Assembly: GCF_014650915.1 (NCBI RefSeq)
Contig: NZ_BMVW01000014.1
Coordinates: forward strand, 150,126 to 214,125
Direction: 5' to 3'
DNA length: 64,000 nt
Origin: Streptomyces poonensis
GTDB taxonomy: Bacteria > Actinomycetota > Actinomycetes > Streptomycetales > Streptomycetaceae
This document shows positions 34,146 through 42,883 of the stretch, in pieces. The notes beneath the pieces were generated by a model that had not been told where the DNA came from, did not search any database, and saw nothing but the letters and a program-made list of their open reading frames with translations. Position numbers and translations under genes: made by a program. Numbering within the stretch: position 1 is the first letter of the stretch; the number at the start of each line of letters is the position of its first letter.

Positions 34146-37100
34146 TCAGCCGGCCGCGTACACGTCCTCGACATAGCGCCCGTCCGCGACCAGCGCGTCG
34201 AGCCACCGTTCGGCGTCCTGCCCGCTGACGCCCGGGGTGTGCTTGCGGTAGAGAGTACGGAACGCCTCCCGCACGCCCGGAGCCATCCGGGCGCCGTCAC
34301 CGCAGACGTACACCCGGGCTCCCGCTTCGAGCAGGTCCCACACCTCGTCGGCCTCGGCGGCGATGCGGTGCTGTACGAAGCACACCTCGCCCTGCGGAAG
34401 TGCGCTGAAGGCAGGGCGCAGGGAGACGGCGCCCGCGGCCTCGGCGCCGCGCAGTTCCGCGGCGTGCAGGAAGTCGGCGTCCGGCGTGTCGCAGCCGAAG
34501 TAGAGCAGGGCGGGGGACAGTTGGGCGCCCGCGGCGAGTGCCGCGACCCGGTCGGCGACCGCGCCGCGGAACGGGGCCAGTCCGGTGCCCGCCGCGACCA
34601 TGACGACGGGTGCCGAGCCGTCGACGCGGAAGGCGTCCCGGCACGGCTGGACGCGGGCGTACACCGTGTCGCCGGGCCGGACGGCGGCGAGGTGGCCCGA
34701 GCCGGTGCCCCGGTAGGTGCCCCTGCCGGAGCGGGCCGGGGCCTCGAGCACGGAGACCATCAGGTCGGCGTGGCCGGGGTCGGCGGCGGGGGAGGAGGAG
34801 ACGGAGTAATGCCGGGGCCGCAGCGGGGTGAGGAGCTCCAGCAGCCGGGGCCGGTCCAGGGCGCCGCGCAGGGCGGGGTGGTCCTCGAACAGTTCCACCA
34901 GGGTGCGCGGGTCGTCGCCGGGGAGGGCGGCGAGGGCCGCACGCTCGGGCGGGCAGGGGTTGGCGGCGGCCAGGGCGGCCAGCCGGTCGGCGCCGGGGCG
35001 CTCCTGGAGCTCGACGTGGTGCGTGAGGAGCTGCCGCACGGTCAGGGGCCGGTCCACCGCCAGGCCGTCACGGCGCGGCCGGGTCGCACGGATGTCGAGG
35101 ACGGCGTCGGGGTCCACGCCGAACGCGGCGGCGGCGCGCTCCACGAGGTCCGGGTCGTTGGCGGGCAGCACGGTGAGGTGGTCGCCGGTGCGGTAGGTGA
35201 CGCCCTCCGGCAGGGCGACGCGTACCAAGCGCTTGCGGCGCGGATACCCGGGGGCGGTGAGGTCATGGGCCTCGGTGACCGTCATGGGCACCAGTCCGTG
35301 CCGCTCCGCGAGGGCGTCCAGCGGACCACCGGTCAGGGTGCGGACCTCGTACGCCGCCGTGGGCTCCGCGGCCTCGTGGTCCGTGCCGGGGGCCGCCTCG
35401 GGGTCGCCGTACCGCTCCAGGAGGGCCGTGCGCAGCCGGGCGGTGAAGTCGCGGACGGTGCCGGTCAGGTCGCCGGAGGCGTCGGCGGCGGCGCGGTCCA
35501 GGAGCCGGGTGGCGCCGAGGGCGGCGAGGCGGTCGTCGATGCGGGTGGGGACGTGCTGGTAGGTGGCGGCCCAGTTGCGGTCGCCGACGCCTAGGACGGC
35601 GTAGGTGACGTCCGTCAGATCGGGAACGTCCTCCAGGGCGGGGGTGCCCTCCAGCCAGGCGGCGAAGGCGGTGGCGTCGTCGGTGGGGCGGCCGTTGTAG
35701 GACGCGGCCGTGATCACCACGGGCCGGTCGGCGGGCAGACCTCCGGCGTAGGCGTCCAAAGGCGCCACCTGCGTCTCACAGCCGAGCGCGGCGGCCTCGT
35801 CGGCGAGCTGGACGGCGAACTCGCGGCAGGTGCCGTAGTTGCTGCCGTGCAGGAGGAGAACGCCGGTGCCGGGGCGGACCCGGGCGGGCAGGGCGGCGGG
35901 GGCGGCCGCCTTCCCGGTGCCATGGTCCCCGGTGCCATGGGCGGGGCGGCTGCCCGGCAGCGGCGGGTGGGCGCGGTCGGCGGGGGTGCGCGGGGTGAGC
36001 GTCAGCGTGAAGCCGTCGGGCTTCAGGGTGAGGGTCTCCTTCACCGTGAGCCGGTAGTCCGCGTGGTCGTGCAGCCGGTAGCGGTGGACCAGCATCGCCA
36101 GCAGCATGGTCGCCTCGTGCAGCGCGAACTGCCGCCCGATGCAGGCGCGTTCACCGGTGCCGAACGGTTTGAAGGCGTGCACCGGCCGGGCCGCCTCCGC
36201 CTCCTGCGTGAACCGGGCGGGGTCGAACAGCTCGGGGTTGTCGCCCCAGACGGGCTCCCGGTGCAGCATCGGGGCGAGCACGGTGACGCCCTGCCCGGCC
36301 CGCAGCGGGATCCGGCCGCCGAGCACGGTGTCCTCGAGCGCGTGCCGGCTGAACGCGGCGGCCGTCGGCCACAGCCGGAGCGCCTCGTTGAGCACCTGAC
36401 GCGTGAAGGTCAGCCTGCCGACGTCCTCGTACGTCGGCTCCGGATCGGCCGCGTCGCCCCACAACTCGTCCACCTCCCGCTGCACGAGCTGGAGCGCGGT
36501 CGGGTGCTTGGCCAGGTAGTACAGGGCGAACGACATGGCGCCGGAGGTCGTCTCGTGGCCCGCGATCAGGAAAGTGATGACCTGGTTGCGGATGTTGGCC
36601 GCGTCGAGGGTGGTGCCGTCGGCCGGGTGCCGGGCGGTGAGCATCAGACCGAGCAGGTCATCGCCGCCCGTCCCGCCGGACTCGGCACCGGCGGTACGGG
36701 CGGCGATGACCTCGTCGACGACCTGCGCGAGATAGTCGGCGTCGCCGCGGAAGGCCGCGTCGGCCGCGGAGTGGTCCTGGCCCGGGACGCGGGCCAGGCG
36801 GGTCATGCTCCACTCCAGGCAGCGCACCATCGAGGCGACGAAGGGATGCGGCTCGTCGCGGGTGAAGGAGCCGAAGTCGTAGCCGAAGCCGGCCAGCCCG
36901 ATGGTGTCCAGGGTCATCCGGGTCATGTCGTCGGGCACGTCCACCGGCCGCCCGGAGCGGGCGGCGCGGTCCCAGGCCCCGACGAGCCGCCGGGCGACCT
37001 GCAGCATCACCGGGTGGTAGGTGCGCATCGAACCGAGTGCGAAGGCGGGCATGAGGACGTCGTGGGCCTTCGCCCAGTTGGGCTCGTCGTTGTAGGCGGT

Positions 37101-37379
37101 GAACAGCCCGTCGGCGGCGAACGCGCGCACGTTCTCCAGGGCGGGCCCGATGTGCTTGGCGAACCGCCGGTCGTCGGCGAGCTCGGTCACCAGGTCCAGG
37201 TCGGCGACGAACAGGGTGTCCCGCCCGTGCAGCCGCCGCACCAGCACCGGGCCGTGCTCCCGCATCAGGTCCATGACCTGCTGGATCGGGGCCCGGCCGG
37301 GGCCGGTGGCGGAGATGTCGACGACGGGGACGCCGGGACGGGCGTCGGCGGACAGGGGGGTGGGCGCGGTGGGGGGCAT
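34146..37379 (-). CDS. Self-sufficient cytochrome P450-reductase fusion (CYP102 type)
   Basis: 1077 residues, close to P450 BM3 (about 1048). P450 domain: oxygen-activating helix FLIAGHETTSGAMSFA near residue 270, ExxR in NEALRLWPTAAAFSRH, and heme loop FKPFGTGERACIGRQF with the thiolate Cys near 413. A Pro/Gly linker leads to an FMN-flavodoxin domain (LLLHGSNYGTCREFA, about 500) and an FAD/NADPH domain (RPRHYSVSSSP; VMVAAGTGLAPFRG; YVCGDGARMAPGVR). It hydroxylates fatty acids or similar substrates, taking electrons from NADPH without separate partners. ATG 37379 is preferred. A PAS-LuxR regulator is divergent across a 156-bp gap. Confidence 0.96.
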   Translation of the reverse strand: MPPTAPTPLSADARPGVPVVDISATGPGRAPIQQVMDLMREHGPVLVRRLHGRDTLFVADLDLVTELADDRRFAKHIGPALENVRAFAADGLFTAYNDEPNWAKAHDVLMPAFALGSMRTYHPVMLQVARRLVGAWDRAARSGRPVDVPDDMTRMTLDTIGLAGFGYDFGSFTRDEPHPFVASMVRCLEWSMTRLARVPGQDHSAADAAFRGDADYLAQVVDEVIAARTAGAESGGTGGDDLLGLMLTARHPADGTTLDAANIRNQVITFLIAGHETTSGAMSFALYYLAKHPTALQLVQREVDELWGDAADPEPTYEDVGRLTFTRQVLNEALRLWPTAAAFSRHALEDTVLGGRIPLRAGQGVTVLAPMLHREPVWGDNPELFDPARFTQEAEAARPVHAFKPFGTGERACIGRQFALHEATMLLAMLVHRYRLHDHADYRLTVKETLTLKPDGFTLTLTPRTPADRAHPPLPGSRPAHGTGDHGTGKAAAPAALPARVRPGTGVLLLHGSNYGTCREFAVQLADEAAALGCETQVAPLDAYAGGLPADRPVVITAASYNGRPTDDATAFAAWLEGTPALEDVPDLTDVTYAVLGVGDRNWAATYQHVPTRIDDRLAALGATRLLDRAAADASGDLTGTVRDFTARLRTALLERYGDPEAAPGTDHEAAEPTAAYEVRTLTGGPLDALAERHGLVPMTVTEAHDLTAPGYPRRKRLVRVALPEGVTYRTGDHLTVLPANDPDLVERAAAAFGVDPDAVLDIRATRPRRDGLAVDRPLTVRQLLTHHVELQERPGADRLAALAAANPCPPERAALAALPGDDPRTLVELFEDHPALRGALDRPRLLELLTPLRPRHYSVSSSPAADPGHADLMVSVLEAPARSGRGTYRGTGSGHLAAVRPGDTVYARVQPCRDAFRVDGSAPVVMVAAGTGLAPFRGAVADRVAALAAGAQLSPALLYFGCDTPDADFLHAAELRGAEAAGAVSLRPAFSALPQGEVCFVQHRIAAEADEVWDLLEAGARVYVCGDGARMAPGVREAFRTLYRKHTPGVSGQDAERWLDALVADGRYVEDVYAAG

Positions 37380-37459
37380 GGCGCGACAACTGCCTTTCGC
37401 GGTACGGATGTACTGCCCTCCAGAGTGCTCGACGGGGCCCACCGGTCCGCGCCACCGCA

Positions 37460-37475
37460 CTACATGATTGTGTAG
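37460..37475. promoter_or_regulatory. Dyad in the P450/PAS-LuxR promoter
   Basis: CTACA-TGATTG-TGTAG: 5-bp arms with an A/T-rich centre, between divergent starts at 37379 and 37536. Candidate operator for the LuxR-type regulator or a -10-like region. Confidence 0.5.
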
Positions 37476-37535
37476 GACGCACAGGCGTGTCGCCCTTGCC
37501 CCCGGCCGGCCCGCCGTGGCAGGCGGGAGGTGCTG

Positions 37536-38258
37536 ATGGAGGCGAATCGGGCGCGAATGGACCAGGCGGAACCGGACCGGGCGGAGGCCGTGGTGTGGCG
37601 CAACCGCGCCCTGACCCTCTTCGACCGGGTGGCGGTGCCCGTGGCCGTCTGCGACGTGCACGGCGCGGTGCTGCTGGCCAACCCCGCGATGGCGGCGGAG
37701 TGCGGGACGGCACCCGGACGGCTGCGCGGCCGGGACGTACTGGAGCTGTTCAGCCCGCGCGAGGCCGGCCAGGTGGCGCGGATCGCGCAGGCGCTGCGGC
37801 TGAGGCACCGGTCGCGGTACCAGGTGGCGGTGCGCTGGCGTGGGCCCGGCGGCGCGGAACGGCACGGGGAGCTGACGGCGGACCCGGTCAGCGACTCCGC
37901 GGACGCCACGCCCACGCTGCTGGTGATGCTGCGGGTGCTGGGCGAGCGGACGCCCTGCGCCGAGCCGCCCGTCCGCGTGGCGCCGGTCCAGGCCCGCATC
38001 CTCGCCCTGCTCGCCGGAGGCGCCACCACGGCACAGGCCGCCCGCACGACCGGCCTGACCACGGACGGCGTGACCTACCATCTGCGGCGCCTGTCCGTCC
38101 GCTGGGGCGCGGCCAACCGCACCGAACTGGTCGCCCGTGCCTACGCGCTCGGGATACTCGCGCCGGGCACCTGGCCGCCGGCCCCGGCGGTCACGGAGGC
38201 GGACACGGAGCAGGTGGTGGGGCCGGCACGGCCAGGAGAAGTCCGAGCGCGCCGGTGA
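37536..38258 (+). CDS. PAS-LuxR-type transcriptional regulator
   Basis: 240 residues. An N-terminal PAS fold (RVAVPVAVCDVHGAVLLANP, MAAECGTAPGRLRGRDVLEL) is followed by a C-terminal LuxR-like HTH (PVQARILALLAGGATTAQAA, TGLTTDGVTYHLRRLSVRWG, ANRTELVARAYALGIL). PAS-LuxR proteins are best known as polyene cluster activators in Streptomyces. Here the gene is divergent from the P450 fusion, so it probably controls it, perhaps sensing the substrate or redox state. ATG 37536 is chosen because GGGAGG is at 37525-37530. Intact. Confidence 0.82.
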   Translation: MEANRARMDQAEPDRAEAVVWRNRALTLFDRVAVPVAVCDVHGAVLLANPAMAAECGTAPGRLRGRDVLELFSPREAGQVARIAQALRLRHRSRYQVAVRWRGPGGAERHGELTADPVSDSADATPTLLVMLRVLGERTPCAEPPVRVAPVQARILALLAGGATTAQAARTTGLTTDGVTYHLRRLSVRWGAANRTELVARAYALGILAPGTWPPAPAVTEADTEQVVGPARPGEVRARR

Positions 38259-38696
38259 GCGGGTGGCGCCTTGGCCGTCGGTCTTCTCCCCGGCGCCGGC
38301 GTCGGACCCCCGCGAGGCTCGGGCGACGGTGTCGCCCGCCCTCAGGAGCCGGCCGCCGCCGCGTTGCGCCACGGACGCACGAACCCGCCCGCCATCGGGT
38401 TCCGGTACAGCGGCAGCACCGCTGCGGGAGACGGTGGCGGGCCTGGTCCACGTCGGCGATTCCCACCGGGGCGACTCCGCAGTGATGCGCGGAGGCCGCC
38501 GCGGTCGGGAAACGGTCGGGGGACCGGTGGGCGTCTCCTGCGAGGGCGGTGTGGGCGGGGCGGGGACACCGCCTACGGCATTCCCGTCGCGACGCCGCCG
38601 CTGCGGCAGGGCTGAGCCGGGCGCGGGAACGCGGGGCCGCCGGAACGAGCACGCTCGTTCCGGCGGCCCCGCCGTACGGGTGGCCCCGGGCGGAGG
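38259..38696. other. Intergenic stretch with a strong terminator
   Basis: About 440 bp between the PAS-LuxR gene and the convergent secreted protein. It contains the terminator at 38631-38672. A minus-strand frame ending near 38342 (LYRNPMAGGFVRPWRNAAAA) may be a lost gene's tail, but I cannot assign it. Confidence 0.4.
38631..38672. terminator. 20-bp perfect hairpin
   Basis: GCGGGGCCGCCGGAACGAGC (38631-38650) and its complement (38653-38672) around a 2-nt centre. It lies 25 bp beyond the stop of the minus-strand secreted protein, so it ends the haloperoxidase operon. Confidence 0.88.
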
Positions 38697-39266
38697 TCAG
38701 GCGCCCTTCACCGTGAAGGAACACCAGTCTGTCCAGCCGGAGGTCCGGGGACCGTCCTTCACCTGGACCCGCCAGCGGTAGGCACCGTCGTCCAGGGTGC
38801 GGGCGGGCGGACTGTAGACGAAGCTGTGACTGCTCGGGCTCAGCAGCTGCTGGTGCAGCACCGGCTTGCCGTCGGCCTTCTCCAGCTCGAAGGTCACCTT
38901 CCGGCGCGAACCCGGCTGCTCGGGCTCGACCGTACCCGGCGGGGCGACCGACTCCAGGGTGGCGGCGAAGGTGGGGGCGCCGTCGGCGACCACCGGGTCA
39001 CCAGCGGGGCTCGCACACATCTGGAACGGCATGTAGGGGTCGTCCGAGATACGGGTGGCGCCCGGGACGGGAAGGAGCAGGTCGCTCCGGCCCGCCGCCT
39101 GGTCCTCGGACGACGCCGCGGAGGACGTCCCGGACGAGGCCGCGGCGATGGCCAGCGGTGTGGCGACCGCTCCGGCCACGCAGGCCGCCACCAGGGCGAC
39201 GGTGGCGCGCCGGGCGCCCTTCCGAGTGCTGTTGCGCACACGCATGATGCTGTCTTCTCTCCTCAT
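38697..39266 (-). CDS. Small secreted protein coupled to the haloperoxidase
   Basis: 189 residues from ATG 39266 (182 from the alternative ATG 39245). A signal sequence (ARRATVALVAACVAGAVATP, then LAIAAASSG) is followed by a Ser/Ala linker and a mature domain with two Cys (PFQMCASPAGDPV; GWTDWCSFTVKGA) and a fibronectin-like run YSPPARTLDDGAYRWRVQVK. ATG 39266 is favoured because AGGTGA overlaps the upstream stop. The gene starts 8 bp after the haloperoxidase stop, so they are translationally linked. Probably an accessory or cell-wall-facing partner; no known family. Confidence 0.75.
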   Translation of the reverse strand: MRREDSIMRVRNSTRKGARRATVALVAACVAGAVATPLAIAAASSGTSSAASSEDQAAGRSDLLLPVPGATRISDDPYMPFQMCASPAGDPVVADGAPTFAATLESVAPPGTVEPEQPGSRRKVTFELEKADGKPVLHQQLLSPSSHSFVYSPPARTLDDGAYRWRVQVKDGPRTSGWTDWCSFTVKGA

Positions 39267-39273
39267 CGGCCGG

Positions 39274-42153
39274 TCACCTGACGTACAGCGTGTGCTCGGG
39301 GTCCTCGGTGGGCGTGCACCGGTACTCGTTCCAGCGGTGCTCGGCGACCAGGCGTTCGCCGAGGGCCGCACACCCGTTGAGGTTGTGCACCTGCTCGTAC
39401 GCCACCCAGGTGTCCGCGGTGTTCGGCCGGATGGTGTGGTCGGCGATGTAGGAGGCCGCCTGGTTGCCGGCCTTCCGGCCGTCGACGCCGTCCCAGTCGT
39501 AGTGCACGCCGAGCCAGACCCGGCCGCGCTGGTTCTCCAGCGCCGCCTCGGAGATGCTGTCGAAGTGGCGGGTCACACCGATCGCGAACTGGTCGTCCGT
39601 GGTGCCCGTGAAGCCGATGTCGTCGGTGCCGAACCACTCCTGGACGGCCTTCTCCCAGGCGCCCGCGAAGGTGGCGTGGCCGGACACGTAGGCGGGGAAG
39701 TACGGGCTGAACTTGGCGCCCATGAGGTTCACCAGGAGCGGCGTCCAGTCCTCGTCCGGCTCGGTGGCGTCGTTGCCGTCGCCGTCCTTCTGGATGGCGG
39801 TCTCCGGACGCCACAGGTCGATGTCCGTCCGGTACTTCATGTCCCAGGCGACGATGGCCGCATCGGCCATGGCGAAGGAGACCAGGGCGAACAGCTTGGC
39901 GTTGCCGGCCATCGAGACGCCCTGCTGCTCCGACAGGATCTGGGTGTGCTCGAAGAGCTGCCCCGGCGGCTTGTAGCTGCCGTTGAGGTCGTTGGCCCAG
40001 AACTTGGCCGCCTCGGTCTGGTCCTTGGTCCGCTCGGTCGAGTCATGGCCGCCGAGCGCCTTCACGTCGTTGACCTGGGCGGCGTACTCGGGGCTGGCGA
40101 GCAGCGAGCTCATCGAGGTGTGGCCGCCGGGTCCCGCGGTGCGGAACTGGCTGCCGGAGAGGATGCCGAACGGCTTGACGCCGCCCCACTGCGGGGTCGC
40201 TCCGGGGACCGGGGCACCAGTCGCGTCGAACAGGGTCGGCCGCCAGTATCCGGGCTCCTCCGAGCCGTAGTACGGCTCGACGGCCGCCGAGCCGTCGTTC
40301 TCACGGTCCGCGATCATGGCGGCCGCGGCCTTCTGCCCGATCTCGGCGCCGGCCGCCCGCTGCGCGGCCGTGACCGCCGCGGGGACGGTGGCCCGCGCGG
40401 CGGCCAGTTCGTCGCTGAAGTCGTAACCGGGGAAGACGGAGGTCAGCACGTCGTGGGCGGCCTGGTCGACGGCGCTGTTGACGTCCGGCACGGCGCCGTT
40501 GGAGGCCGTCGGCTTCACCAGGTAGGCGTCACCGAGGCACAGCAGCTCGTCCTCGGCGCACCGCGCGGCGTTGGCGGCGTCGTAGACCGCCCCGTGCACC
40601 ATGGCGCCGGCCCGGGCCAGCGGGCCGGGAGCCCCGCCGAACTCGCGGTACGTGGCCTGCAGGACGTCGGTCCAGTACTCGACGTGGTCCTTCTCCGGGG
40701 CGGTGACCGGCTCGAAGGTCACCAGGAGGGACGGCGTGAACTCGCTGTCCGAGGAGGCGAAGATCTTGAACGCGTCGGTGTTGTCCTCGTCCGTGGCGCG
40801 CAGACCGATCGTGTCGATCGCTCTGCTGGTCTTCGACCACTGCTGGACCAGCGTGGTCACGTCCTCGTTCAGCCACTCGGGGCCGCAGTCGTCGTGACCG
40901 AAGGTCTGGGTGGACGTGCGCGCCTGGGTGCGCCAGACCGGCTGGGTGTCCCAGGTGGTGGAGGCGGTGGCCGGGCCCGTCTCCCAGATCTCCCAGGACT
41001 GGGGCGTGCAGACGTCGGACCAGAGCGAGTAGAGGTTCAGCTCGGCATTGACGACGTCCTGGCCGGTGATGTCGACGTCGCTGTACTCACGGGGGAAGTT
41101 GATGAAGGCGCGGGCCGGAGTCTTCTGATACTCCCGGCCCACGTTCAGGCCGTAGTCGGCGGAGTGGTCACTCGTGTCACCCTCGTGGACCTCGGTGTCG
41201 AGGTTGCTGGTGAGGTAGACGGCGGGGTCGATGGTGACCGGGTACTGGGTGTCCTCGTCGGCCAGGAACCCCTTGTCGGCCTCCACGGACAGGTCGAAGC
41301 CGTCGTTGCGCTTGGTGACGTCCAGGTCGACACGGGCGGTCCGGCTGCCCGGGGCGTCGGGGTGGGTGGTGGACGAGTCCCACATGAACGGGGTGGGAGT
41401 GCGGCCGACCTCCTCACCGGTGTCGGCGTCGGTGAGTACCAGGCCCTCGTCGGCGCTCTCCGCGGCCTTCAGGCCCTCGGCCCGGACCGGCAGCGTCATG
41501 GACGCCGCGCGCTCCGCCGCCTCCCGGTCGGCGACCACGAGGAACTGCTCGAAGCCGGTCCGGGTGGCCCGGACCACCAGGTCGGTGCCCGGCATCACGT
41601 CGTCGTACGTCGCCTCGGTGCCGTCCAGCCGGGGCTTGGGCAGTGCGCCCTTCCACCCCAGGGAGATCTGCTGGTCGCCGTCGCCCAGGGTGACCAGGTC
41701 GCCGCCGGCCGCGCCGGTCCGGCCGGCCAGGCGCAGGTCGCCCGGGTGGCCCTTCGGGGCGACCGAGCCGTCCGCGTTCCGCACCAGGGTGAGGTCGACG
41801 TCGGCCCAGCGCCCGTTCTCCCGGTAGCGCACCGGGCCGGCCGAGGACTCGACGGACATCGTGCCGTCCGGGTTCGCCCACACCGTGGTGTGCTCGGTCC
41901 GGGCGCCGACGACCTCGATCCGCCGGCCCTGCGCCTCGGCGGTGACGAGGGCCTCGGACTCCTCCTGCTGGGCGGCGGAGGGGGCCGGGGCGGTTCCGGC
42001 GTCCGTCTCCGTGGCGGAGGCGGCCGGGGCGAGACCCAGGGTGACGGCGGTCTGCGTCAGGAGGGCGAGAGCGAGGGGAAGGGCGAAGGCCCGGGCCCTG
42101 CCGCGGCGGGGAGGCCGACCGGGTAGCGGGTCGACGGATCTGTGGCGATGCAC
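39274..42153 (-). CDS. Secreted vanadium-haloperoxidase/PAP2-type enzyme with N-terminal DNRLRE-like domains
   Basis: 959 residues. Signal: RARAFALPLALALLTQTAVT, LGLAPAASA. Residues ~50-300 are a beta-rich region common in large secreted actinobacterial proteins. ~300-500 is a DNRLRE-like module (EGDTSDHSADYGLNVGREYQ; ARAFINFPREYSDVDITG). The C-terminal part has vanadate/phosphate-binding motifs: KYRTDIDLWRPETA near 770, PAYVSGHATFAGAW near 820 and GRVWLGVHYDWDG near 885. The Lys, Arg, His and Arg/His set of vanadium haloperoxidases is present. Such enzymes oxidise halides with peroxide, or act as PAP2-type phosphatases. GTG 42153 follows AAGGAG. It heads a two-gene operon. Confidence 0.9.
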   Translation of the reverse strand: MHRHRSVDPLPGRPPRRGRARAFALPLALALLTQTAVTLGLAPAASATETDAGTAPAPSAAQQEESEALVTAEAQGRRIEVVGARTEHTTVWANPDGTMSVESSAGPVRYRENGRWADVDLTLVRNADGSVAPKGHPGDLRLAGRTGAAGGDLVTLGDGDQQISLGWKGALPKPRLDGTEATYDDVMPGTDLVVRATRTGFEQFLVVADREAAERAASMTLPVRAEGLKAAESADEGLVLTDADTGEEVGRTPTPFMWDSSTTHPDAPGSRTARVDLDVTKRNDGFDLSVEADKGFLADEDTQYPVTIDPAVYLTSNLDTEVHEGDTSDHSADYGLNVGREYQKTPARAFINFPREYSDVDITGQDVVNAELNLYSLWSDVCTPQSWEIWETGPATASTTWDTQPVWRTQARTSTQTFGHDDCGPEWLNEDVTTLVQQWSKTSRAIDTIGLRATDEDNTDAFKIFASSDSEFTPSLLVTFEPVTAPEKDHVEYWTDVLQATYREFGGAPGPLARAGAMVHGAVYDAANAARCAEDELLCLGDAYLVKPTASNGAVPDVNSAVDQAAHDVLTSVFPGYDFSDELAAARATVPAAVTAAQRAAGAEIGQKAAAAMIADRENDGSAAVEPYYGSEEPGYWRPTLFDATGAPVPGATPQWGGVKPFGILSGSQFRTAGPGGHTSMSSLLASPEYAAQVNDVKALGGHDSTERTKDQTEAAKFWANDLNGSYKPPGQLFEHTQILSEQQGVSMAGNAKLFALVSFAMADAAIVAWDMKYRTDIDLWRPETAIQKDGDGNDATEPDEDWTPLLVNLMGAKFSPYFPAYVSGHATFAGAWEKAVQEWFGTDDIGFTGTTDDQFAIGVTRHFDSISEAALENQRGRVWLGVHYDWDGVDGRKAGNQAASYIADHTIRPNTADTWVAYEQVHNLNGCAALGERLVAEHRWNEYRCTPTEDPEHTLYVR

Positions 42154-42883
42154 GCCCACTCCTTTTTAGAGAGTCAAAAGAAGATCAAAACGCGCACAAG
42201 TTTCCGAGGAGGTGATCATTTTCGTCTAGACCCAGAGGGGAAATGGCTCAAACTTGGACATTCCGCGAATTTGCGCGAACGTTGAGTGGTGGGGCGGGCA
42301 CCGGTGGTCTTCCTGTGAAGCGCCGCGGAACGGCGAGTGCGGAGAGACCGGAACATCTCATACCGATTTCCCGGAGGGAACGGTGTGCCACGTGTGAAGG
42401 TGGCGTGATCGAAGCGGGTGCACGGCGCAAAGCCCAGTGCTCCGCCGGGTGCTACGTCATGCCCGCAGGGACTGTCGGACGGCCGGCGGGGTCCGCATCA
42501 GCATTCCAGTGGCCGAGCCGACGTCGGCGAACGTTGTGATCATCGCCCGCAGCTCCTCGGCGGGGGCGTGCAGGTTGCGGCCTTCCGGGTGCGATCCTCG
42601 TCCAGCTCGCGGACCAGCAGACGGTCAGGCAGGGGACACGGGAGGTCAAGGGCATATGGCGGTGCCGACCGGGACAGCGGCGGATCCGGTAGCCGTCCAG
42701 CCCGCACTCCTGCTGGGTGCTCGGGAAGCACTCGGTGAACGGGTTCCCGGGCGGCCGCCTCCTCCTGGGCGCCGTAGCGGGCGAGCAGGTGCTGCGGCGC
42801 TTCACGGGCGGCGGCCCCGGACACCACGCCCCCCCAGGTGCCGGCGGCCCCGTTCGAACCCTCCGCACCGTCCTTCCCCGCGC
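42154..42883. other. Intergenic stretch, no recognised gene
   Basis: About 730 bp upstream of the haloperoxidase. The first 80 bp are A/T-richer and probably hold its promoter. A minus-strand frame (about 42974-42540) with VLPEHPAGVRAGRLPDPPLS could be a decayed gene, and a cysteine-containing frame (FPSTQQECGLDGYRI) runs in another phase. I cannot assign either. Confidence 0.4.

Noticed and set aside
34146..38372. A longer P450 reading starting near 38372
   Set aside because: The extra N-terminal sequence overlaps the PAS-LuxR gene antisense and is low complexity; ATG 37379 gives the normal CYP102 length.
42243..42539. Small plus-strand frame MAQTWTFREFARTLSG
   Set aside because: It has no ribosome site and lies in the haloperoxidase upstream region; composition after residue 20 is random Arg/Gly.
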